64,000 nucleotides of DNA from Sinotaia quadrata. Taxonomy: Eukaryota > Mollusca > Gastropoda > Architaenioglossa > Viviparidae. Location: contig CM054179.1 in assembly GCA_028829895.1 (NCBI GenBank), positions 72,615,663-72,679,662 on the forward strand. The letters are read 5' to 3'. Under the pieces are notes generated by a model. The model saw only the letters and a program-made list of their open reading frames with translations, did no database searches and was not told the origin of the DNA. Below, piece by piece: positions 38,546-50,923 of the stretch (its first letter is position 1; the number at the start of each line of letters is the position of its first letter). Made by a program: the position numbers and the translations under genes.

Positions 38546-39078
38546 GTGACGTGCACGTCACTTAGTTAATGAAAATGGTTATTATTATTAATCAATCTTT
38601 CATAACTAATTACAAGTGATGAGAACATTAATTTATTTTTATTAAGATCCTCCAACAGACACCACTCGTCTCTCACTTGGCGGATATTTGGTGCTGTAAA
38701 TGTTTTCTCTATTCCACAACAGAAACAATAGTTACAGTCACATGTTTCAATGAGTGGAAAACTTCTTACTAAACGAGAAGACAAATCCGACTGTTAATCT
38801 ATATTTAGCGAGCCTCAATCCACTCACTTTCTTCTCTTCTCAATATATATAAGAAAGTCAATAAATTTAACAATAAATTTATTAAATGAACAATGAAATA
38901 TACGTATGACAGTTACAATAAATAGATTATAAATATTTGACATCAATATTCCACTAACTCACGTTTGGATAATATCGACATTTCACAGTCTTATATATAA
39001 AAATATAAATACAATCAACAATAGTCAAATCGCAGGTTAGTCCTTTCAGAGAACAGAAATGGAGTTATTAATTTGTGA
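38546..39078 (-). mobile_element. dispersed repeat family, copy B
   Basis: Fullest non-rearranged copy. It starts with a perfect 16-bp palindrome GTGACGTGCACGTCAC (38546-38561), then ttagttaatg, ataactaattacaagtgatg, ctctcacttggcggatattt, gtggaaaacttcttactaaa, and ends near tcagagaacagaaatggagt. The order agrees with copy C and, apart from an inverted end, with copy A. It lies about 0.9 kb upstream of the TRPC start codon. Confidence 0.7.
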
Positions 39079-39599
39079 AAAGAAAACGTTGTGATTTGAG
39101 TTCTAAAATTTTGGAGACGTTTATGGTGACAACTAAGTTTTATCTTGGGTGACTAAAATGCTAATGGTGCGGAGGGTCGTTGTGACCTAAGTGCTAATGT
39201 GAGAGACAGGTGTTGACAACTGAATGTTAACATGGCTATTAAAGAGTTCTGACCTAAATACTAATTTATGATTAAAAGAAACATGTGGCCTAAAGGCTTT
39301 GTTTAGCGCAAGATACCTTACAAATGATAGGTGTCTTAAATACGAACAAATAAAGTATGCATTTGACTGCTTAATATTCATTTGATTTCATTATTTCTGC
39401 TTTACAAAGCTTGTGGAGTTCAATTTCTGTACGCTAGGGAACATTTTCTTTGCAGGAAAACACAGCCTGTTATTATTTTCTCTGTTTTACTCGGGTTTCG
39501 TGGATTTTAGTGATGCCTGAGGAAAAAATTGGTCACTCCCTGACAACTCGCAAAAATAATTATTTTTAAACCTATGCGTGTTATTTACTGTCCAGATTT

Positions 39600-39957
39600 T
39601 CATGATCCATTCCAAAGAACCATTTTTTACGACATGGAGCTGAGCATGGAACTGACCAGAGGACTTTGAGACATATCAGAAGCGAATACTGGATAACCGA
39701 CTGGAAACCACTGTTACCTCTCTCATCGCAGGAACTGAAGCGAACTACGGCACCTGTGTAATCAGCGCCATTTTCTACAAAATCTCGATTTTGTGTCGTC
39801 AGTGAAGGGGCTTAACTCATTTCAATTTACAACGGGTTGTCATTCTTGGCAACTGCCTGTGAGAAAAGAAACAACAGACTTTGCACTTGAGGACGTCCGA
39901 CAACTCATCCAACCTCATTTAGTAGTTGCAAAGAGAAGATAACTGACATCTGCCAAG
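39600..39957 (+). promoter_or_regulatory. probable 5' untranslated exon sequence of the TRPC gene, with a short uORF
   Basis: Base composition rises here compared with the upstream AT-rich stretch and stays even up to the start codon. An upstream ORF of 11 codons (39634-39669, MELSMELTRGL, stop TGA) would precede the main ORF if transcription starts before 39634. An in-frame TAA at 39940-39942 shows that coding does not extend upstream in this exon. No TATA box is evident. Transcript start and any upstream non-coding exon are unknown. Confidence 0.4.
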
Positions 39958-40096
39958 ATGTATGAGATGATGAAAAGCTATTTTCACGACAAGAAGCGGT
40001 ACAAGCTGCTTCAAGACCGTCTCCAGGCCGGACTCACTGATGATGAGCGACGGTATCTGGAGGCTGCCGAAATCGGAAACTTAGATGTCGTGAAAG
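39958..40096 (+). CDS. TRPC-type cation channel, coding exon 1 (N-terminus)
   Basis: First coding exon of a transient receptor potential canonical channel, a plasma-membrane non-selective cation channel family that in animals acts downstream of phospholipase C. Encodes residues 1-46 from ATG 39958 (context ccaagATG, A at -3; in-frame TAA 18 bases upstream). It contains LTDDERRYLEAAEIGNLDVV, which corresponds to the start of the first ankyrin repeat in TRPC proteins (an E-x-x-(F/Y)-L-E-A-A pattern). The donor is AAAG|GTGATA, leaving one base of codon 47, which exon 2 completes. Intron 1 is 1667 bp. The complete order of domains over exons 1-8 matches TRPC; orthology to a particular TRPC subtype cannot be decided here because the pore and C-terminus lie beyond the window. 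Confidence 0.88.
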
Positions 40097-40481
40097 GTGA
40101 TATTATCATTTTCAATTTTATTTTGTAGCATTTAGCTTTGTTTCGTTGTATTTATTTGTGTTTTGTTTCATTTTTTTAATGTTTGTTTTGTTTCGTTACG
40201 TTTCATTTCTTTTCTAAATTTTATTTTGCATTGTGTTTCATTTCATTCTTTGTTGTTTGTTAATTAAATGTTATTTTACTTTGGAATCATATTTGTATAC
40301 TTGTCTTCCTTTAATATTTCTTAATGTATGTATTAATAATCGCTTATAACGTGTTTCTCTCGTTTTACTGTTTAATTCACTTATCTATGTGTATCCTCGT
40401 AACCGAACACGTCAGTAAATATTGCACTTAAACGGCAGTTTATAGCAAACTGTTTTATTCTTAGTTTTCCATTAATCGTTC

Positions 40482-40955
40482 AATAATGAAGTAATTATTA
40501 TCTTTCTTTACTAACCTTACTTTGATAATGAATTAATTATCTTTCTTTACTAACCTTACTTTGATAATGAATTAATTATTATCTTTCTTTACTAACCTTA
40601 CTTTGATAATGAAGTAATTATTATCTTTCTTTACTAACCTTACTTTGATAATGAAGTAATTATTATCTTTCTTTACTAACCTTACTTTGATAATGAATTA
40701 ATTATTATCATTCTTTACTAACCTTACTTTGATAATTAATGAATTAATTATTATCTTTCTTTACTAACCTTACTTTGATAATTAATGAATTAATTATTAT
40801 CTTTCTTTACTAACCTTACTTTGATAATGAATTAATTATTATCTTTCTTTACTAACCTTACTTTGATAATGAATTAATTATTATCTTTCTTTACTAACCT
40901 TACTTTGATAATGAATTAATTATTATCTTTCTTTACTAACCTTACTTTGATATAC
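40482..40955. repeat. minisatellite, about 42 bp, 11 copies, in TRPC intron 1
   Basis: The unit contains attattatctttctttacta and accttactttgataatgaa. Lengths vary (39, 42, 46) through small indels such as ataattaatgaa. Confidence 0.97.
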
Positions 40956-41763
40956 GAAGCCGAAAAAACATTCGTCGCTCAAATCCTGCAAGGAAATGGG
41001 GGGGGGGGGAACTCTTTATTTCCGTAGATACTTTGCGAAGAGAATTTTTAAAAATATTTCCGTAGGCGTAGTGGATAGGCTTGTTCCTTTAAAGAAATTG
41101 TGTCCTTTGAGGGATTTCTGTGAACATTTTTTAATCTTCAGTCACGATTCACTGCTTTAGCGAAACATGCCGTCATCGTCACCACGGATGTATTTATAGA
41201 TGACCTTGGCCGCGACATAAAATAAATTAAAATGATTACACTAGAAAAAGACAATGAAGCCCACCACACAGTTTTGTGAGGAAGTGATTGGGTCAACTTG
41301 ACCTAAAAATTCTTACTTTGTTTATGCTCTCAACTAATTCCGTTCTAAAGAAGGTATTTGCAAAAGCGACCTCCAATTACGACTTCCAATATGACACAGT
41401 AGGAAATGTCGGAAAACAGACTTAAATATTTTGTGTAATGTGCTAAGCTAAGTGGAGTGTGTAGAAAAAAAATTCAGTCAAACGCAACTAGCTGTTTGAA
41501 GCCAACATGTTTATGACGCAGAATCTTCACAGGCTTTTATAACATAGGTAATGGACACAGTGTAAAGCGCTGTGTCGTTCATTATCAGTGAGTAGCTCAG
41601 TTATTTCAACGTCCAAGTATTTCATAATTATATTTTAACGTGTGTGTGTGTGGGGGGGGGGGAATGTATTGAGATTTCCCTGTCATAAAGAGTTTTGAAC
41701 ACCCACAACCTTCTGTCAAAGTCAATATCAGGAAGACGCATTCTTTATTCTTGAATTTTCCAG

Positions 41764-41938
41764 ATCTTCTGGAGTCGGGTCGAGTCAGCATTGACACTGC
41801 GGACCAGCAAGGTCGCACGGCTCTGGAACTGGCAGTCTCCGGAAATGACTTGGAAACTGTCTGCTATCTTCTTGAAAAGTGCAATCCTCGCATCATCCAC
41901 AAGGCCTTGCTGTGCGCAGCCGACAATGACATGGAGAG
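41764..41938 (+). CDS. TRPC-type channel, coding exon 2 (ankyrin repeats)
   Basis: Residues 47-104 plus two bases of codon 105. The acceptor is gaattttccag|AT and the donor GAGAG|GTAATT. The split codon 47 becomes GAT and gives VVKDLLESGRVSI across the junction, exactly as expected inside an ankyrin repeat. The next repeat reads DQQGRTALELAVSGNDLETV, with the typical GRTAL-x-LAV pattern followed by a CYLLEKC helix. The segment ends in a third helix pair (IIHKALLCAADNDMER), comparable to the ALLLAI helix of vertebrate TRPCs. Intron 2, which follows, is 8836 bp and is the longest and most repeat-laden in the window. Confidence 0.9.
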
Positions 41939-42296
41939 GTAATTTTTAAATAAATAAAGGAAAGATTCTATGAGAGCTAACAATGAGTAATAACTTGCAG
42001 GCATTAGTCACATGGCGGGTTTTTTGTCTTTTTTTTTTGGTACACAGCTGTTCTCCAGTACTCAGAGCAACTATTCGTTTATTTGATTTCAATATATTTT
42101 ATTTAGCCACGTATTTATTTTATTTAATGGAAGTATTTGGGAGATAATATTAGACGAGTAGGTTAGGCTATTTATTTAGCTGCTTGCAAAAATAGTTTCC
42201 ATGCAGAATACAGGATAATGATTTTCACTTGCTGGCTAAATAATTAAATAATTCACTCAGCCCTCAAGAGCAAGTGGCATAACTGCTCCAGAAAGT
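41939..42296. other. intron 2, proximal part
   Basis: AT-rich intronic sequence with no further exon signal recognised. Confidence 0.6.
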
Positions 42297-42588
42297 TCTC
42301 AAGTACTTTATAATCGCGTACTTTATAATCACGTAGTTTATAATCGCGTATTTCATACTCGCGCACTTTATAATTGTGTGCTTTACAATCGCGTTCATTA
42401 TGATCGCGTATTTCATACTCGCGCACTTTATAATTGTGTGCTTTACAATCGCGTTCATTATGATCGCGTATTTCATACTCGCGCACTTTATAATTGTGTG
42501 CTTTACAATCGCGTTCATTATGATCGCGTATTTCATACTCGCGCACTTTATAATTGTGTGCTTTACAATCGCGTTCTTTATAATCTCA
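42297..42588. repeat. 60-bp minisatellite built of four 15-bp subunits (intron 2)
   Basis: The left end has 15-bp units (gcgtactttataatc). From about 42347 the unit becomes a 60-mer made of gcgtatttcatactc, gcgcactttataatt, gtgtgctttacaatc and gcgttcattatgatc, repeated nearly without change. Because 60 is divisible by 3, long repeat-encoded frames appear on both strands; they are not genes. Confidence 0.96.
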
Positions 42589-42883
42589 CCTTTACATTAT
42601 TGTTTTGAATGCATTCACTCACGTTTAACTGTCTTCCTTAGGCGCACAGCAGAAGAAGTCCGTTCGTTTGCATTTACCTCTATAAACGTTACCACCGTCG
42701 TGTTGCTAGATGTGAGGTGTTCGCAACCTTATTTCTGTAGAAAACCTCGCGTCTGCTCATTATCGCTAACAATATTTGATAATGCAGTAATCCTCCATTG
42801 ATCCACCATTTTGCCTGCTGGAGAGACTTCAGAAGATTGAAAGCACATCAACAGATTAGTCGAGGATCCTCTCAATTTCACTT

Positions 42884-43042
42884 AACAATTCCTCTTCTCC
42901 ACTCCTTTGACTTACAATTCCTCTTAACTCCTTTGACTTACAATTCCTCTTCTCAACTCCTTTGACTTACAATTCCTCTTCTCAACTCCTTTGACTTACA
43001 ATTCCTCTTCTCAACTCCTTTGACTTACAATTCCTCTTCTCA
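42884..43042. repeat. minisatellite, 29 bp x 5-6 (intron 2)
   Basis: cttacaattcctcttctcaa plus ctcctttga, with a shorter second unit. Confidence 0.95.
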
Positions 43043-43210
43043 GCTTCCTACTCGGGGTGCCTGCTCACTCCACCCCTACTCGGACTGTCTAATGTGATCT
43101 ATTTACATTTTGTGTTGAAATACCTGTGAATATTTTCACTTGATTCTCTCCATTCTTTAAGAAAATGTAGTTTAAATTCAAGTACTCTGACTGCGAAGGT
43201 ATGTGAGAAC

Positions 43211-43325
43211 TGTTACTTGTAAATTTCATTTGTTTTCACTTCATGAAATAGTATATATTGTTACCTGTAAATTTCATTTGTTTTCATTTCATGGAATAGT
43301 ATATATTGTTACCTGTACCACATAA
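43211..43325. repeat. 48-bp duplication (intron 2)
   Basis: tgttacytgtaaatttcatt, then tgttttcayttcatgraata and gtatata, in tandem from 43211 and 43259, with a partial third copy. Confidence 0.92.
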
Positions 43326-43751
43326 CAGATGTTCACCGTTTTAGTTTTAAATCTATATTTTATATCTATGTTTCCTGTGTTAATGATAAGAGTTAATCAA
43401 CAATTGTTATCAAGCACCATTATAATCATTTTTAATTATGTAAAAATACTGAAGTAATGCCTCTCCCCATTTTTTTTTTTTACTTTTTACTCGGTAGATG
43501 TATTCTGTAACATTTTAAGTTCTGAAACCTGAGGTTCTACTTAAATCGAGCGTATATGAATCAAGCATATTTTATTTATGCTATGTTTATATTATTATAT
43601 ATGTATATTACGTTGCTATATGTGTAGTCCTACTACTGTATGTTTTATATTATAGTTTGTATTGCATTTATAATTGTTCATTTCGTATAATGAAATGCTG
43701 AGGTTTTTTCAAAGGTTAAGATTTCTTAAGCGATTTTATAAATCAACATTG

Positions 43752-43760
43752 ATGATGATA

Positions 43761-43808
<48 letters not shown>
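43752..43808. repeat. GAT microsatellite
   Basis: About 18 GAT units with one AAT near the left end. Confidence 0.97.
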
Positions 43809-44448
43809 TTAGTGCGTAATAGTTTATTCTCTATTAATTTAAGTTCTATAAATTTATTCTTATTCTATCTTCCTGTTAACCGTATTTATTAAACTGTTAA
43901 AATTAAATTATATAATCGACTTCATCCTTACAGCAATATTAGATTAAAGCCCCGAATGAGGCAAGCAGATTTAAGTGTTTAACAAGGCATTAAAACAGAA
44001 CAGGCTCTTCCAAGTTCCATGTCAGGACTTAAATGCATCTGGGCACGCGCAGGCGTTGATGTTCGTGCATACATCTCCGCGTTTAACTTTTTCACCACAT
44101 CCAATTCACAATTCACTTCAGAATTCACTTCACAATTCAACATCGAAGTCTGGATCATTAACATGCTGATTAAATAGACTTCATTAGAACAATGACACTG
44201 GTTTGATTTTTTTAAAAAGTTTTTGGATAGCTGTAAATAATTTACATACTATTAATCTCTATCGGATTCCAGAATCTATTATTTAGGACTCGCGCTGTGA
44301 TGGCACCCGTAGAGAATAAGCAACAAGAATTGATTCATTTGGTGTTGCTTTGATCGACGCTGAACACTGCACACTGGGAAATGACCCATGAACCACTCAG
44401 ACCACATAAATACAAGCACATCGGCTAATAGGGTGTAAACTGCAACGA

Positions 44449-44635
<187 letters not shown>

Positions 44636-45035
44636 TGAATGTATAGATGCATATTTGTCCCTGTTTATGAATATATGTGAATGTGTAAGTGTGTGAGTAT
44701 GTGTGTGTCTCTTTGTATATGTGTTCATATTAACATATTACCAGTTTTTAATTATATAACCTCGGTAGCGTATTATAAGAGTGTGAACGTTATGTGAAAT
44801 AAATTTAGAATAAGTTTACTGAATGATACATTTAAATAATTTCCTTTTGCGAAACAGCCCTTCAAGCTACATGTGAGAATTTCTATTTTCACTAACTGAA
44901 TTTCCATGTTAAGACATAACATGAACAGTCAATTATGATGTTTTCTCAAATTTGACCTTGAAATCGTTTTAATTTTTGTAAGACATTCTAATTCTGTTTG
45001 TGTCGTCATTGTTACCCTATATATAGTGACTTTAT

Positions 45036-46518
45036 TATTCACGACACACACTAACTTTATTATTCTCACCACAACACACACTAACTTTATTATTCTCACC
45101 ACAACACACACTAACTTTATTATTCTCACCACAACACACACTAACTTTATTATTCTCACCACAACACACACTAACTTTATTATTCTCACCGCAACACACA
45201 CTAACTTTATTATTCTCACCACAACACACACTAACTTTATTATTCTCACCACAACACACACTAACTTTATTATTCTCACCGCAACACACACTAACTTTAT
45301 TATTCTCACCACAACACACACTAACTTTATTATTCTCACCACACACACACTAAATTATTCTCACCACAGCACACACTAACTTTATTATTCTCACCACAAT
45401 ACACACTAAATTATTCTCACCACAGCACACACTAACTTTATTATTCTCACCACAACACACACTAACTTTATTATTCTCACCACAATACACACTAAATTAT
45501 TCTCACCACAATACACACTAAATTATTCTCACCACAGCACACACTAACTTTATTATTCTACCCAGCAGCACACACTAACTTTATTATTCTCACCACAACA
45601 CACACTAACTTTATTATTCTCACCACAACACACACTAACTTTATTATTCTCACCACAACACACACTAAATTATTCTCACCACAGCACACACTAACTTTAT
45701 TATTCTCACCACAATACACACTAAATTATTCTCACCACAACACACACTAACTTTATTATTCTCACCACAACACACACTAACTTTATTATTCTCACCACGA
45801 CACACACTAACTTTATTATTCTCACCACAACACACACTAACTTTATTATTCTCACCACAACACACACTAAATTATTCTCACCACAGCACACACTAACTTT
45901 ATTATTCTCACCACAATACACACTAAATTATTCTCACCACAGCACACACTAACTTTATTATTCTCACCACAACACACACTAACTTTATTATTCTCACCAC
46001 AATACACACTAAATTATTCTCACCACAATACACACTAAATTATTCTCACCACAGCACACACTAACTTTATTATTCTACCCAGCAGCACACACTAACTTTA
46101 TTATTCTCACCACAACACACACTAACTTTATTATTCTCACCACAACACACACTAACTTTATTATTCTCACCACAACACACACTAAATTATTCTCACCACA
46201 GCACACACTAACTTTATTATTCTCACCACAATACACACTAAATTATTCTCACCACAACACACACTAACTTTATTATTCTCACCACAACACACACTAACTT
46301 TATTATTCTCACCACGACACACACTAACTTTATTATTCTCACCACAACACACACTAACTTTATTATTCTCACCACAACACACACTAAATTATTCTCACCA
46401 CAATACACACTAAATTATTCTCACCACAGCACACACTAACTTTATTATTCTCACCACAACACACACTAACTTTATTATTCTCACCACAACACACACTAAC
46501 TTTATTATTCTCACCATG
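45036..46518. repeat. 1.5-kb minisatellite, 30- and 26-bp units with a 517-bp superunit (intron 2)
   Basis: About 50 units. The long unit is ctaactttattattctcacc plus acaacacaca (30 bp); the short unit is ctaaattattctcaccacag plus cacaca (26 bp). The left third is almost only 30-mers; the rest mixes both. Rare variants recur 517 bp apart: cccagcagca at 45561 and 46078, and caccacgaca ending at 45801 and 46318. That indicates a tandem duplication of a whole multi-unit block. Confidence 0.97.
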
Positions 46519-46526
46519 ACATAAAT

Positions 46527-46728
46527 GGACGTTCTTATTTTAGCTTCACGTTTTACGTAAGGTTTTGCTCTATTGATTATAGCTTCACGCTTTACGTAAG
46601 GTTTTGCTCTATTGATTATAGATTCACGCTTTACGTAAGGTTTTGCTCTATTGATTATAGATTCACGCTTTACGTAAGGTTTTGCTCTATTGATTATAGA
46701 TTCACGCTTTACGTAAGGTTTTGCTATC
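46527..46728. repeat. minisatellite, 39 bp x 5 (intron 2)
   Basis: tcacgctttacgtaaggttt, then tgctctattgattatagat, repeated with an exact 39-bp period (a 13-residue peptide repeats in each frame). Confidence 0.97.
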
Positions 46729-46984
46729 GTAGAGACGAGAGACAAACACGTGAGCATGTTGACACTTTTCAACTTGTCCCTGCGTTGGTCTTTTTGCGCC
46801 TTTAACATTGTTTTTACCGATTAGTGCAATGCGCTGATTGGATAAAGTTGGATTTCACACTTAAGTTCTTTTTTATTTATTTGTCCTTGTACCGGTATAG
46901 ACAGTAACGTTTTACTGAGCACTTCGTCACCCACAACTGTTCTGAACATTAGAGCAATTCTCAAATAATTATGTTGGCAAAATA

Positions 46985-47215
46985 ACGTACATATATGCAA
47001 ACACACAAACGCGTACACATATATTCTCAAATCTCACATTAGCACACATACACATCCACTTGCGTACATACACACATTGACACACCCATATGCATGCACT
47101 CACCTACCTTCATGCATGCATACACTTACGCATATACGAATATACACATTGACATACATTGACACAGACACAAACGCAAATATACATATACAAATATGCA
47201 CTCGCCCACACAGGT
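46985..47215. repeat. CACATA-rich degenerate tract (intron 2)
   Basis: Irregular cacatacacat and acacattgacacac motifs without a fixed period. Confidence 0.85.
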
Positions 47216-47405
47216 ACCTACATAAATAACTATCATCCCTAGATTATCTTCATGAAATCATGAATACTCTCGTAGACATAAACATGAATGTTTGAAAGAG
47301 AAGACTTTTGATCCATACAACACTTGTCTTTGTTTAGCATGGCATAACTTAGCAAAATATTTACTTTTCCAGCAAACTAATTTGATTTATTTTCGGCCAT
47401 CACTC

Positions 47406-47422
47406 GGGGGCGGGGGGGGGGA

Positions 47423-47472
<50 letters not shown>
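47406..47472. repeat. G run followed by GA microsatellite (intron 2)
   Basis: ggggcgggggggggg then (GA)n to 47472. Confidence 0.97.
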
Positions 47473-47476
<4 letters not shown>

Positions 47477-47734
47477 TAAGAAAAAGAAAGCGATAGTAAA
47501 TGGAGCACAGTATGATATTCTGTCGTTTAGAGCCACCTTCGACTGCCGCTAATTTCACGCTAAATACAGAAACAAACTCACTCTAGTAATAAAACAAATT
47601 TCGAAAAACAGAAGCTATAAATGTTTACCTATTCTAACATTATTTGTTTTAAGTAAAAACAAAAATTTTGATCACTCAATGGAACAGCTTTAAGCAAAAG
47701 TGCTTCTTCTTTAAAGTATCAACGAATTCATCAC

Positions 47735-47945
47735 TTTGTATAAGAAAAAATATTTCAAAAGCAGGCACGTCACTTTCTACTAACTCATTTCAAAATTTGC
47801 CTAGAGGCCAACACGTCACTTTGAATAAGAATAAATATTTCAAAGGCGGGCTAAAGGCACTTTCTATTTTTAAAGTTTGACCAAATGTGAACACATCTCT
47901 TTACAAGAATGATCTTATTTCAAAGTTTGGCTAAATGCCAACAAA
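47735..47945. repeat. degenerate repeat, about 60 bp (intron 2)
   Basis: Three to four diverged copies of ggccaacacgtcactttgaa and aataaatatttcaaag. Confidence 0.75.
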
Positions 47946-49115
47946 TAAAAGTGGGAATCAGAAATCCATTTGCAAACTTTAAAAATTACATACAAATGTT
48001 ACTTGACTATATTTAGTTTTGAACGATTTTTTGTTGTTGATATTTATGTCTTTGCTCACTTTTAACTCACTTTAATTAATTTTTGTTGTTGATATTTACT
48101 GTCTTTGTTCACTTTAACTCACTTTAACTCACTCTAATTAATTTAATGCTGTGAAGTATACCTTTATGAAGAAACATTCTGCTACATTACAGTTTAAAAA
48201 ATAAAATGTGGGTGGAAAAAAATATATTACGATTCCTGTCACTATATGACATTTCTTAGCCATTTAATTAAATAAAAATCGACTCTAAAAAAACTAATAC
48301 ACCAAACTCACATCAATCAACACAAAAGAGGATGGCGTCACAAACCTCATGACAACCAGAGAGTTTTCATGGTTGGTTTCTGAAAGCCCGGATGGAAATG
48401 TCACAGAAAGGAACTAGCCTTTTAATCCCCGTGTCGCATACGATGGCTCAAGCGGAAAAAATAGCGGATGGCCATTGCACAGTGGATACGCACAAATAAA
48501 AGACTGGTGCGAAATTCCAGTTATCATTACCTTTTGTCCTGACAGGGTTCGGGGTGAGGTCATAGAGAGTAAGCTAAATGTTAAATAAAACTAAAACAAC
48601 CTTGGTCTTTAGTAGAGCTTTGATCTGCTTCATGCCGACCATTCAAATGTCCACTTCATTAACAAATCAATTGAACTTTTCTCTCACATTTCATTTTACC
48701 GATCTTCTTACGCGTGTTCATAAACACTCTAACCATATCGATTTGTCTGCCTACCCATTTGATCTCGACCGACCATTAATAATTTCGATATTTCAGTGTG
48801 TTGTTCTGGACAAATCGAATCGTAATTACGACGAAAGAAAGCGACAAGAGAGCTAGACAAAGCAACGCGCGTAAACAAGAAAACAAACCGGTCAACGTTA
48901 AAGAAATAAACCTATAAACAAAATAATATATTAGCAAAGAAAGAAACAATAAAGCAAGCAAACAAACAAAAGAAGTATATACACGACTAAACAAGCAAAT
49001 AAACTAGCAATGACTATAACACAACAAGCAAGCAAATAAGATTACAAAACACATCGACAATTAAATGAGAAAGAAAACAAAAAATGTAGTCAATGAAACA
49101 AACACTTTAAACAAA
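47946..49115. other. intron 2, mostly unique
   Basis: No exon recognised. 48300-48570 is GC-richer than its flanks; 48850-49060 is A-rich with aagcaaacaaac motifs. Confidence 0.5.
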
Positions 49116-49119
49116 TACT

Positions 49120-50774
49120 ACTAACATTAATTTTCTGCCATGTAAACATATACATGTACACATAACATTATTTTTCTGTCCTGGGTTACAAATCCATTCC
49201 TGTCCTAAGAAACAAATACATAAGAATACTTTTTTTCTGCCCTGTAATAAATATTCTAATATTTTGTCTGCCCTTGGTTATAAACAAATATTAACATTTT
49301 TGTTTGTTTTGCACTAGGAAACAAATATATGTTAAAAATTGGGGGGTTGCCCCCAAAATTAATATTATCTTGCTGTCCTCGATATAAATAAACAGATTAA
49401 CGGTATATTTTGTCCTATCAATATATATATATATATAGATTGACCTTATTTGACTGCTCAATTTATCAAATTATTAATATTAATTGTTCTGCACTTTCAG
49501 CAAATACGTATTTAAAATATTTTTCTGCCCGAGGAAGTATGTATAGCTTAACAATATTTTTTTTGCCCTACAACCAAATGCATACTATCATTATATTTCC
49601 TCTCTATGTTACAAATATGTTTTAACAATATGTTTCTACCCTTCGAGATAAGCGCATGCTTACTCCTTTTGTGTCAATGATCAAATACATATTAACTATA
49701 TTTTCTGCCCTAGGTTGTAAACAATTAACTATTAAGTCCTGCCCTAGCAAACAAATACATATTAACTATATTTTCTGCCCTAGGTTGTAAACAATTAAGT
49801 ATTAAGTCCTACCCTAGCAAACAAATACATATTAACTATATTTTCTGCCCTAGGTTGTTGTCACATTAATTTTATGGGCTATACAAAAATAAATACTATT
49901 ATTGTTGTGCACAAACAAACACAAAATATTAACACTATTATTGTCCACAACAAAAACTAAATACTAAAATCATTGTTGTGCCTGAATTAAAAAATAAGTA
50001 CTAATATTACTGTTCTTCCCTAACAACAGCTAAATACTAACATTTTTTCTTGTTCCTTAACAAAAAAATTAAATACTAACATTATTTTAGGCCATAATAA
50101 AAATAAATACTAACAGTATTGTCATCCCTTAAATAAATATTAACAGTATTTTGAACCATAATAAAAATAAATACTAACAGTATTGCCATTCCTTAACCAA
50201 AAATAAATACTAACAGTATTTGGGGACATAATAAAAATAAATACTAACAGTATTTTTGCCATAACAAATAATAAATACTAACCGTATTAAGGGCAATACA
50301 AATAAATACTAACATTATTTTGGGCATAATAAAAAGTAAATATTAACAGTAGCTTGGGCCATAAAAATAAATACTAACATTACTTTGGGCCATAACAAAA
50401 TATAAATATTAATATTATTTTAGGCCACAACAAAAAATAAATACTATCATTATTTGGGGCCACAACAAAAATAAATACTAGCATTAATTGGGGCCACAAC
50501 AAAAAATAAATACTAGCAGTAATTTGACCCACAACTCAAAATAAAGACTAACTTTATTTTGGGCCATAGCAACAAATAAATAGTATCAATTTGGGCAATA
50601 ACAAAAAAATAATACTAACAGTAGTTTGGGCCATAACAACACAATATATATTATCATTATTTTGGGGCCGTAACAAAAATAAATACTAATATTATTTTGG
50701 GCCATAACAAAAAATAAGCACCAGTATTATTTTGGGCCATAAAAAATAAATGCTAACATTATTTTTGGCCATAG
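49120..50774. repeat. degenerate repeat field up to the exon 3 acceptor (intron 2)
   Basis: Two overlapping patterns. 49120-49860 repeats acaaatacatattaactata with ttttctgccctaggttgtaa, clearest as 62-bp copies at 49680-49860. 50000-50774 has about 25 diverged units of aataaatactaacattattt plus tgggccataacaaa. The final unit, ending ggccatag, is the 3' splice site of exon 3. Confidence 0.88.
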
Positions 50775-50923
50775 GATCTCAGAGATGCTTCTCGATCATC
50801 CCTTCTACAAGCAAATTTTGCGTCGCCAGATGGAGCCCTTGCTCGGCGCGACTGCCCAGGTGCTGAGTGCAAAAATCGCTGGAGAGTCTCCGGAAGAACC
50901 GGCTAAAGATGAGCTGTCAGAAG
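50775..50923 (+). CDS. TRPC-type channel, coding exon 3
   Basis: Residues 105-154 plus one base of codon 155. The acceptor is ttggccatag|G, the donor GTCAGAAG|GTATGG. The split codon gives Arg105, so the junction reads DNDMERISEMLLDHPFYKQI. LLDHP corresponds to the I-L-N-H-P segment of TRPC ankyrin repeats. Residues after it (RRQMEPLLGATAQVL, then an acidic AGESPEEPAKDELS stretch) differ from the vertebrate linker and make the connection between ankyrin repeats polar and charged. The acceptor has a weak pyrimidine tract and is embedded in a tandem-repeat unit. Confidence 0.87.

Noticed and set aside
42253..42801. Repeat-peptide ORFs on both strands around 42.3 kb, and similar ones at 27.6, 45.0 and 46.5 kb
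   Set aside because: Units of 60, 36, 30 and 39 bp are divisible by 3, so every frame stays open in the array; they lie in intergenic or intronic minisatellites.
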